DNA of 5,138 bases, from assembly GCA_016926135.1 (NCBI GenBank), contig JAFGPH010000385.1:1-5138 (forward strand), given 5' to 3'. The position numbers and the translations under genes were made by a program. This DNA comes from Deltaproteobacteria bacterium (GTDB taxonomy: Bacteria; Desulfobacterota; DSM-4660; Desulfatiglandales; HGW-15). Every line of letters begins with the position of its first letter. Position 1 is the first letter of the stretch. This document shows, in pieces, positions 1 to 5,138 of this stretch. The notes under the pieces are model-generated. The model saw only the letters and a program-made list of their open reading frames with translations. It searched no databases and was not told where the DNA came from.

Positions 1-1167
1 GTCTTCCAGTTCCTTGATGAGTGCATCCGTCTCCGGGTCCAGGGCCGGCTTTGCGGCCGGCGGCTCGACGGGCTCAGTGGTCCCGGTGGCCTCTTCTTCG
101 GGCGCCGGCATGACCCGTTCGGGTTCTTCAAGGGCTTCTTCCTCCGGGATACGGGCAAAAAAAGTGTCCCGGTAATACTCCAGGGGTTTTTTGTCTTCTG
201 TAAGGGCTTCATGGGCAACAAAGACCGCCCGAACGTCTTCGGCCTCATCGTCCCGAACCTCGAGGGTTCCCCTCCAGATGACAACGCCCGTCTCGTACTC
301 CGGAAAAAGCCATACGGTATCGAGGCGCGTGCCCAGCTCCTCAAAAACCTCGGCACCGTCTTTTGCCTGCCGGATGAAACAGCGCATTCGAAGGCCCGGC
401 AAGGAGGTCCTGATGGTAGGCCGTCGGGGATGCATATTTTCTATGAGCACAGGTTCATCCCCTCTGAAATACCCCGAAATCTGCTGATCTTCCGGAGCGG
501 CATTGAAATACGTCCAGTCCATATCCTCCGGGAACCAGGGCCATCGAGTCTCCAGCCATTTTCGGTCGTAAGTGCCGAGCTTGCCGGCCCGCTGCTGCCA
601 GTCAAGCCCCAGCGGACCGAAGCCGGCCGGTTCGGGCCGGTCGGACGGGAAACAGAGCAATTTATCCGGGGACTCTACGTTTGGCAAAGGAATCGTGCCT
701 TCAACCCCGGTTGTTTCGATCCCCTTCCCTACGGGATTCCCCGTATAGCCGGGTCCGCCAAAGGCATTCTCATAGACCAGGGGCAACTCGCCGATCGGCT
801 GCGGATCTGAAATGCCGCTCACGAGCCCCGCTTTTTTTATCCAGCGCCGATCACCGAAGACCTGCAGCGTCTTAGCCATAGAACCGACAGACATCCGAAC
901 ACGACCCGCCCGGACGGGCCGTCCGCCCGGGCTGAAAAACTTCCCTGCAGCAAGGATTTCTGCTTTCTGCTTGGGCATGAACAGGTCGAGAACATCGCGA
1001 GGTGAAAGACAAGACCCGGCAGCGCCCCAGAGTTCCGATTCATCCAGGAGCACTCCCGGGCGATCGAAGGGGAATGCGCTCATGACCGTGAGGGCGAGAT
1101 AATACTCCCCTTTGGCCATAAAAAGCTTTGAAAAGACCGAGTGCACATCCTGCTTGTGAATATTCAT
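1..1167 (-). CDS. DUF2169 domain protein, T6SS-associated, 3' end missing
   Basis: The reading frame stays open from 1167 to the window edge, giving 389 residues with no stop, so the C-terminus is missing. The product matches the DUF2169 family: a conserved core of the type GELPLVYENAFGG followed by NPVGKG at residues 126-149, LPNVESP at 161-167, PAGFGPLGLDW at 180-190, GTYDRKW at 198-204, and APEDQQISGYFRGDEPV at 224-240. DUF2169 proteins are encoded next to vgrG in many T6SS loci and are regarded as cytoplasmic adaptors that help load effectors on the spike; that role is inferred here from family and position. From about residue 340 the sequence turns into a Glu/Pro/Ala-rich linker, suggesting a further domain beyond the edge. 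I chose ATG 1167 over ATG 1119 because the extra residues (MNIHKQDVHSVFSKLF) resemble the usual N-terminus of the family and the start lies only 11 bases after the vgrG stop. No good Shine-Dalgarno precedes either start, so translational coupling to vgrG is likely. Confidence 0.9.
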   Translation of the reverse strand, partial: MNIHKQDVHSVFSKLFMAKGEYYLALTVMSAFPFDRPGVLLDESELWGAAGSCLSPRDVLDLFMPKQKAEILAAGKFFSPGGRPVRAGRVRMSVGSMAKTLQVFGDRRWIKKAGLVSGISDPQPIGELPLVYENAFGGPGYTGNPVGKGIETTGVEGTIPLPNVESPDKLLCFPSDRPEPAGFGPLGLDWQQRAGKLGTYDRKWLETRWPWFPEDMDWTYFNAAPEDQQISGYFRGDEPVLIENMHPRRPTIRTSLPGLRMRCFIRQAKDGAEVFEELGTRLDTVWLFPEYETGVVIWRGTLEVRDDEAEDVRAVFVAHEALTEDKKPLEYYRDTFFARIPEEEALEEPERVMPAPEEEATGTTEPVEPPAAKPALDPETDALIKELED

Positions 1168-1178
1168 GCCGCGGCCAT

Positions 1179-4019
1179 TCAACCGATTTTCACCTTTTTG
1201 CCGTTGAAATTGAATTGGGTCCCCCTGAAATCGATGCGTGTGCTTCCGGGGTTGCCTACCAGGACCGATTTGCACTTTTGTGTGCCCTGCCCTATTTTTA
1301 CCTCTGCCGTATCGATCTCTACGGCATTGTCCGCCTTCACTTCGATTCTTTTTGCCGATAGGTCCATTTTGATGTGCGCGACGGCCTCGGATCCTTTTTT
1401 AGACCTTACATGGAGTTCCAGCAGATCGTTCAGGCTGTCCAGCTTCACAAGGCATTTTTCGTTTTCCAACGCGATTTCCGTCGCCTGTTTCTTTGCAGAA
1501 TCACCTGCATTGCGGTTCTCGATCTTTATCGTGCCAATGATGTTGTCCGGTTTATCGGGCGGATGAATATTGAGCTTGATCAGCGCTGCCCCGCTGATCG
1601 CTTGAATGCCCATAACATCATCCAGAGTGATTTTGGATTCCCCCATTTCAGCCTCGATCTTGGGTTCCTTCTCTTCTCTGTTTATGGCAATCACTCCCTT
1701 CAGTCCTCCAACTTCCCCGGTCAGGACAAGATTCTGGCTTTGAATCGTGGCTTCTTCAAGGGCTTCAATATGCAGTTCCTCTCCCGAATAGAGGTGGATC
1801 CCCTTTCCGCCGGCAATATCGACATGCCCCGCCGTTGATGCAATCAGCACGTCAGGCGATGCCTTGTTCAACTTGATGAGCGAAGCGCATCGCGGGTCGA
1901 TCAGGCCCTTTACGAAATCGGAGGATTCCCATTTCCCGATCTTTTCCGGGATATGAGAAACGAGCGCGACCCCATAAGAACCGGCTGTCCCAAATCCGTA
2001 TGCCCTGGCAACCAACTTCAGATAACCCGCACGCTCCATCAGCCATTTCCACTTCGGCATCAATCCTTTGTCTTTGAACTTCGCGGTAAATTCCTTCGCA
2101 ATCTGTCCATATTCGCTGTCATCCCTCACAAGTCCCTTCCGCTTCAAATGCTTTGCCAGGGAGGACATGATCCAGGCGTCAAACATAACCCCCAGGATCG
2201 AGGGTGTAACCGAAAGGAGCGTTTCCTGGGTCTTTGTCCAGTTCTTGAAATGGCTGCCTTTTTCAATGGCGCCCACCCGGTGCCCCAGCTCATCGCATTC
2301 AGCCACTTCCTGGCTCCATCGCTTGAGCAGGTTGATGGCGATTTGGGGGATCAGGGATCCGGACATGGCACTCCAACTGAAGGAGTTCGCAATGGTGGTG
2401 CCATAGCTTGCCAAGGTCATGTAGTAATCCGAGCAATTCGCCTGATAGTCACTCTGCGTGATCATCTTTGAATCGCTCCCGGCCCCGCATATGATGCGGG
2501 TTTTGCCATCTCCGGAACCGATCACAATCCTTTCGTGCCCTTCCTGATCCTGCATGGATATCTGGTTGCCGCTTGCGGTTCGGAACCCTGCACCGGTGGC
2601 ATTTCCTTCACCCACAATGCTTGGAATTTCGGGATTGGGAACGGCGCCGGCAATGAGGGGCCGGTCGGGATCTCCATCAATGAAAGTGAGCAGAACCTCT
2701 GTGCCTTTGTGAAGGGGAAAATGCATACCATGGTCGGACCCCGCGTAAGGCTGAGACATTCTCAACCAGGCAGAGGCCTTCCCCTCCTTCCGCCCGGAAA
2801 GGTCAAAAGGCAGGAGCACCCTGTACCTTCCGTGGTCATCCAGCTCCGCGTACTTCCCGCTTCCCGCCGCATCGATCTTGGCGTTCATCGCGCCGTAAAA
2901 CCGCGCCTTCTCCGTCTTGCGCTCAGGCCGGAACTGGACACTCCCGGGGATCGCCACGAAGCTGTTCCGGTAGTAAGGCTGCTCCTCCACCTCGCTCAGG
3001 CCCTTCCGGATCCCCGCCTGCAGATACGCCGCCTGGCTCCCCTCGTGGTTCAATTCGGTGGTCAGGTACGTCCGGTTGAACCCGCCCCTGTAATGACCCT
3101 GGAGGTCGAATAGAAACCCGGGACGCAGATACGGGATCGTGCCCTCTCCATAGAAACGCTGCTCCTGGCATAACAACTCCTCTGCCCTGACCTTCGCCAG
3201 GGCATTCCCCTCCTCCGGCGTCCGGAAATGCTCCCCGTAGAAGTACACCTCCCCCCGGCCGTCCCTTTTCACCTCCGCGTTCCCCGACAGCTCCAACGAC
3301 GGCGTCCGGTAATTGTAGTCCTTCAGCCTCAGCGTCTTCGGCAGCATCCGCTGGCGGCACACAAAGCTCTTGATCACTTCTTCGCGATGGAGTTCGTCCA
3401 GCCCGGAGGGCGGGGAATAGTACATGGTCTTCCCCTGGCCCATCTCTTGATGGGCCATCCGGGTATCCGTGATGATCACCTTTTCCCCGTGATCCCCTTG
3501 CTCAAAGTAATAGTACATCCCCTCCCTCTCCATCCAGCGGGACACGAACTCCAGGTGGCTCTCCCGGTACTGGCACACATACTCCCACTTGGGATAACTC
3601 CCCTGAAGCTTCAGATCGAAATCGAGGGATGTGAGCCCACCGTCCTTCAGCACCTCCTGGAGGATCTCCGGAACCTTCTTGCCCAGGAACACCTGGTTGT
3701 GATGGGTGAGCGACAGCCACCAGAGCTTGGGCACCAGCACCGCCCGGTAGAACACGTATTCATCCACCTGGTGGAGTTGGTCGAACTCGGCTAAAATCCC
3801 GTGAAAGGGAATGTCTCCATCTTCTCGCAGAATCGTGAAAGTGGCCGGGTTCTTCAGCGCCTGGTTCAGGTCGATCTCCGCCTCGGAGGAGACCAGATCC
3901 ACCTCAAACGCGTAACACTTGCTGAACCCCTCGCTCCCCCTGAACCGCACGACCCCAAAGGTGTCGGGGTCAAGGCCTCGTGAGACGAAGTCGAACTTCT
4001 TCTGGGTCAGAAAAGCCAT
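1179..4019 (-). CDS. vgrG: VgrG, type VI secretion spike protein with long C-terminal extension
   Basis: The 946-residue product is the T6SS spike tip (TssI), a trimer that sits on the Hcp tube and is driven into target cells. Residues about 20-340 form the gp27-like base; FVSRWMEREGMYYYFEQGDHG at 158-178 is a hallmark stretch. Residues about 375-465 form the gp5-like OB fold, ending in the characteristic FPLHKGTEVLLTFIDGDPDRP (434-454). Residues 481-525 begin a beta-rich extension (TASGNQISMQDQEGHERI). Residues about 530-722 are instead helical and partly hydrophobic, with a membrane-like stretch at 601-622 (LLSVTPSILGVMFDAWIMSS). Beta-rich, alternating-polarity sequence resumes at 723-910, followed by a short tail ending FNGKKVKIG. 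Ordinary VgrGs are about 600-700 residues, so this is an extended or 'evolved' type; no known toxin motif was recognised. The ATG at 4019 has a strong GGAGGT site six bases upstream. The gene lies 49 bases after the four-helix-bundle gene and 11 bases before the DUF2169 gene. GC falls from about 60-67% in the core to about 45-57% in the extension. Confidence 0.97.
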   Translation of the reverse strand: MAFLTQKKFDFVSRGLDPDTFGVVRFRGSEGFSKCYAFEVDLVSSEAEIDLNQALKNPATFTILREDGDIPFHGILAEFDQLHQVDEYVFYRAVLVPKLWWLSLTHHNQVFLGKKVPEILQEVLKDGGLTSLDFDLKLQGSYPKWEYVCQYRESHLEFVSRWMEREGMYYYFEQGDHGEKVIITDTRMAHQEMGQGKTMYYSPPSGLDELHREEVIKSFVCRQRMLPKTLRLKDYNYRTPSLELSGNAEVKRDGRGEVYFYGEHFRTPEEGNALAKVRAEELLCQEQRFYGEGTIPYLRPGFLFDLQGHYRGGFNRTYLTTELNHEGSQAAYLQAGIRKGLSEVEEQPYYRNSFVAIPGSVQFRPERKTEKARFYGAMNAKIDAAGSGKYAELDDHGRYRVLLPFDLSGRKEGKASAWLRMSQPYAGSDHGMHFPLHKGTEVLLTFIDGDPDRPLIAGAVPNPEIPSIVGEGNATGAGFRTASGNQISMQDQEGHERIVIGSGDGKTRIICGAGSDSKMITQSDYQANCSDYYMTLASYGTTIANSFSWSAMSGSLIPQIAINLLKRWSQEVAECDELGHRVGAIEKGSHFKNWTKTQETLLSVTPSILGVMFDAWIMSSLAKHLKRKGLVRDDSEYGQIAKEFTAKFKDKGLMPKWKWLMERAGYLKLVARAYGFGTAGSYGVALVSHIPEKIGKWESSDFVKGLIDPRCASLIKLNKASPDVLIASTAGHVDIAGGKGIHLYSGEELHIEALEEATIQSQNLVLTGEVGGLKGVIAINREEKEPKIEAEMGESKITLDDVMGIQAISGAALIKLNIHPPDKPDNIIGTIKIENRNAGDSAKKQATEIALENEKCLVKLDSLNDLLELHVRSKKGSEAVAHIKMDLSAKRIEVKADNAVEIDTAEVKIGQGTQKCKSVLVGNPGSTRIDFRGTQFNFNGKKVKIG

Positions 4020-4024
4020 GGGCC

Positions 4025-4030
4025 ACCTCC
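4025..4030 (-). promoter_or_regulatory. Ribosome binding site of vgrG
   Basis: GGAGGT on the minus strand, six bases before the vgrG ATG. It is a near-perfect Shine-Dalgarno sequence and supports 4019 as the start. It lies outside the heptamer array, so vgrG keeps its own initiation signal despite the inserted gene upstream. Confidence 0.88.
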
Positions 4031-4050
4031 GGTGGAATCTCCAGGTAAGA

Positions 4051-4080
4051 GGTTTCAGGTTTCAGTGTTCAGGTGTCGGG
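4051..4080 (+). repeat. Heptamer array downstream of the four-helix-bundle gene
   Basis: Four contiguous 7-base units read on the plus strand: GGTTTCA (4051-4057), GGTTTCA (4058-4064), GTGTTCA (4065-4071) and GGTGTCG (4072-4078), followed by GG. Bases 4057-4080 match 4552-4575 at 21 of 24 positions in direct orientation, and 4069-4080 is an exact inverted match to 4593-4604. The array covers the stop codon of the four-helix-bundle gene and most of the gap before vgrG. It looks like one boundary of an inserted module. Confidence 0.85.
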
Positions 4081-4530
4081 CCAGCCTTGAGGGAGCGGTT
4101 CTTCGATTGAACCATACGCCGCCGAATCCTCTGCCACTTTCCATCGTCTCTCTCGTTCCGGGATCTTCCGCTCCAATGTCTTCTCCAATCCATTCAACAT
4201 GCGGATGCATTCTCTGTAACGAGCTCGGAACTCCAAATAGGTCTCTTCCTTGATGTACCCCTTCAGCTTCGCCATGAACAGATGGTGAATTGTCTCATTT
4301 GCCTCTCCCCTGCTGCGATTTACGCCTTCGATCTTGTTCAGAATATGCCGATCGTCATTCTTCTCAGCCAATTGGGCAGGTGAACTGTTTGAGGAGCGTC
4401 TTGCCTGACTTCCCAATTCAAATCTCTCTTCTGGGGGCCATTCATGTGTCGAGTCACACACGTCAATATGCAGTCTGCACAGCTTCTGGTAGACCTCAAG
4501 ATCCTCCACATCCAGATAATCCTTCGTCAC
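4069..4530 (-). CDS. Four-helix-bundle protein, S23/IVP (23S rRNA intervening-sequence protein) family
   Basis: The 153-residue product has the family pattern: an N-terminal DLEVYQKLCRLHIDV helix (10-24), the signature PPEERFELGSQARRSSNSSPAQLAE (32-56), then RGEANETIHHLFMAKLKGYI (74-93) and a final helix to about residue 121. A charged tail ending GWPDT follows. Family members were first found encoded in insertions within 23S rRNA genes, and related folds occur as accessory proteins of diversity-generating retroelements. They are small basic homo-oligomers thought to bind nucleic acid; the biochemical function is unknown. Neither a 23S gene nor a reverse transcriptase is visible here. The start is GTG 4530, with AGGGGG six bases upstream; translation from there begins directly with the family's N-terminus. 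The stop codon TGA (4071-4069) is part of the downstream heptamer array. One sampled line of the gene is 48% GC against about 58-63% in tssH, which agrees with arrival by insertion. It is unlikely to be a T6SS component. Confidence 0.92.
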   Translation of the reverse strand: MTKDYLDVEDLEVYQKLCRLHIDVCDSTHEWPPEERFELGSQARRSSNSSPAQLAEKNDDRHILNKIEGVNRSRGEANETIHHLFMAKLKGYIKEETYLEFRARYRECIRMLNGLEKTLERKIPERERRWKVAEDSAAYGSIEEPLPQGWPDT

Positions 4531-4532
4531 TC

Positions 4533-4538
4533 GATTCC
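4533..4538 (-). promoter_or_regulatory. Probable ribosome binding site of the four-helix-bundle gene
   Basis: The minus strand reads AGGGGGAATCGAGTG, a purine-rich run (AGGGGG followed by AA) ending about six bases before the GTG start. It differs by one base from the AGGAGG consensus and favours GTG 4530 as the start, since no in-frame ATG with a better site is present upstream. Confidence 0.5.
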
Positions 4539-4551
4539 CCCTGTCATACCG

Positions 4552-4609
4552 AGGTTTCAGTGTTCAGATGTCAGTCACTCCTTTTCCTGACACCCGACAC
4601 CTGACACCT
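4552..4609 (-). repeat. Imperfect inverted repeat / hairpin upstream of the four-helix-bundle gene
   Basis: Two 23-base arms, 4552-4574 and 4587-4609, are reverse complements at 17 of 23 positions around a 12-base loop (minus-strand GAAAAGGAGTGA). In the minus-strand transcript two of the six differences become G-U pairs, leaving four mismatches. Each arm is itself built of three 7-base units: plus-strand GGTTTCA, GTGTTCA, GATGTCA at 4553-4573, and minus-strand GGTGTCA, GGTGTCG, GGTGTCA at 4608-4588. The hairpin begins 12 bases after the tssH stop and ends 21 bases before the GTG of the small gene. There is no U-run after it, so it is not a typical intrinsic terminator; it may mark the insertion boundary or affect mRNA processing. 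Confidence 0.8.
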
Positions 4610-4621
4610 TCAAAGGGACAT

Positions 4622-5138
4622 TCACTTGAACTCCATCCGAAACACCCCGCCCTCCCCCACATCCAGGTGCACCTCCGAGGGCATGCCGCCCGTGGTCATG
4701 TGTCCCAGGATCTCCTGCGACATCTGGGGCATGATGTTGCCGGTGAGTATATAGTCGATGTTCCGGGCGCCCGTCTCCACCTCAGTGCACCGCGCGGTGA
4801 TCTGGTCCGCTACGGGCCCGGTGTAAACGAGCTTCATCTTGTTGTTGTCCATGAGCCTCCTGGCCAGCTTGTTCAGTTTGAGCTTCACGATCCCCTTCAT
4901 GGCATCCGCCGGCAGGGTGTAAAAGGGGATCACGGTCATCCGCGCAAGAAGGGCCGGCTTGAAATGCTGGGAGAGAATGGGCCTTACCGCCGAAAGGATC
5001 ACATCGTCGGGCGGCCGCTCCGCGGACTTGGTCATTTCCGTGATCACGTCGGTGGCCAGGTTGCTCGTCAGGAACAGGACCGTGTTCTTGAAATCGATCT
5101 CCCGGCCTTCGCCGTCGGAGAGCATGCCCTTGTCAAAC
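4622..5138 (-). CDS. tssH: TssH (ClpV), T6SS AAA+ ATPase, C-terminal 171 residues
   Basis: The frame is open to the right edge and reads FDKGMLSDGEGREIDFKNT at its visible start, so the gene begins outside the window; the Met codon at 5125 is internal. TssH is the cytoplasmic hexameric unfoldase that extracts TssB/TssC from the contracted sheath so that the subunits can be reused. The fragment covers the end of the second AAA+ domain: sensor-1 region VLFLTSN, the FKPALLARM segment carrying the likely arginine finger, and the sensor-2 motif GARNIDYIL, followed by the D2-small domain and a beta-rich end (VHLDVGEGGVFRMEFK). FKPALLARMTVIPFYTL is typical of ClpV rather than of housekeeping ClpB. 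The Walker motifs lie outside the window. The gene ends 91 bases before the four-helix-bundle gene on the same strand and probably belonged to a continuous tssH-vgrG transcription unit before that gene was inserted. Confidence 0.95.
   Translation of the reverse strand, partial: FDKGMLSDGEGREIDFKNTVLFLTSNLATDVITEMTKSAERPPDDVILSAVRPILSQHFKPALLARMTVIPFYTLPADAMKGIVKLKLNKLARRLMDNNKMKLVYTGPVADQITARCTEVETGARNIDYILTGNIMPQMSQEILGHMTTGGMPSEVHLDVGEGGVFRMEFK

Noticed and set aside
44..61. GCCGGC hairpin (44-49 with 56-61)
   Set aside because: It lies in GC-rich coding sequence for the Ala/Pro linker of the DUF2169 protein and is explained by codon composition.
211..810. Open plus-strand frame of 199 codons
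   Set aside because: It lies antisense to the DUF2169 gene, has no recognisable family and no ribosome binding site, and its composition is that of a shadow frame.
2923..3360. Minus-strand frame of 145 codons in another frame of vgrG
   Set aside because: It overlaps the gp27/OB core completely, and its Gly/Ala/Glu-rich product has no family resemblance.
3228..3794. Open plus-strand frame of 188 codons opposite the vgrG core
   Set aside because: It is antisense to strongly conserved VgrG sequence in GC-rich DNA, and its Pro/Leu/His-rich product is typical of a shadow frame.
4069..4530. Diversity-generating retroelement accessory gene (Avd-like)
   Set aside because: The fold family is related, but there is no reverse transcriptase or template/variable repeat pair in the window, and the flanking units are 7-base arrays.
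4527..4547. Six-codon leader ORF (MTGGIE) overlapping the GTG start of the four-helix-bundle gene by four bases
   Set aside because: The geometry would allow coupling, but the leader has no clear ribosome binding site of its own and is short enough to occur by chance; the AGGGGG inside it is better explained as the site for GTG 4530.
4531..4621. Possible promoter or intrinsic terminator between tssH and the four-helix-bundle gene
   Set aside because: No convincing -35/-10 pair was found, and the hairpin is not followed by a U-run; only the repeat structure is supported.

Overview
The window is part of a type VI secretion system (T6SS) locus read entirely on the minus strand. In transcription order (right to left) it holds the 3' end of the ATPase gene tssH/clpV, a small four-helix-bundle (S23/IVP family) gene, a complete vgrG with a long C-terminal extension, and most of a DUF2169 gene that runs off the left edge. 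Genes are tightly packed: the longest stretch without a gene is the 91 bases between the four-helix-bundle gene and tssH. No tRNA, rRNA, CRISPR array or transposase gene was seen.

The host is a Gram-negative bacterium, since T6SS spans two membranes. Sampled 60-base lines counted by hand give about 58-67% GC in most of tssH and the 5' part of vgrG, and about 45-57% in the 3' half of vgrG and the four-helix-bundle gene. A deltaproteobacterial (Desulfobacterota-like) host is a reasonable guess from gene content, but the sequence alone does not prove it.

Right part (4622-5138): the last 171 residues of TssH, the AAA+ unfoldase that disassembles the contracted sheath. Middle (4051-4608): a four-helix-bundle gene bracketed by arrays of degenerate 7-base units (consensus close to GGTKTCA). 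The arrays lie in direct orientation at both ends, with an additional inverted array at the upstream end, so the upstream flank can fold into a long imperfect hairpin. The gene's stop codon lies inside the downstream array. It looks like a small module inserted between two T6SS genes.

Centre (1179-4019): VgrG, 946 residues, the trimeric spike tip. Its gp27/gp5-like core occupies roughly residues 1-465. Behind it, a beta-rich spike extension is interrupted by about 190 residues of alpha-helical, partly hydrophobic sequence. Left (1-1167): a DUF2169 protein, a family associated with T6SS cargo loading, starting 11 bases after the vgrG stop. Its C-terminus becomes an acidic, proline-rich linker just before the window edge, so another domain may follow. 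Together vgrG and the DUF2169 gene look like a spike-plus-adaptor cassette downstream of a core T6SS gene; the effector they might carry is either beyond the left edge or built into VgrG.
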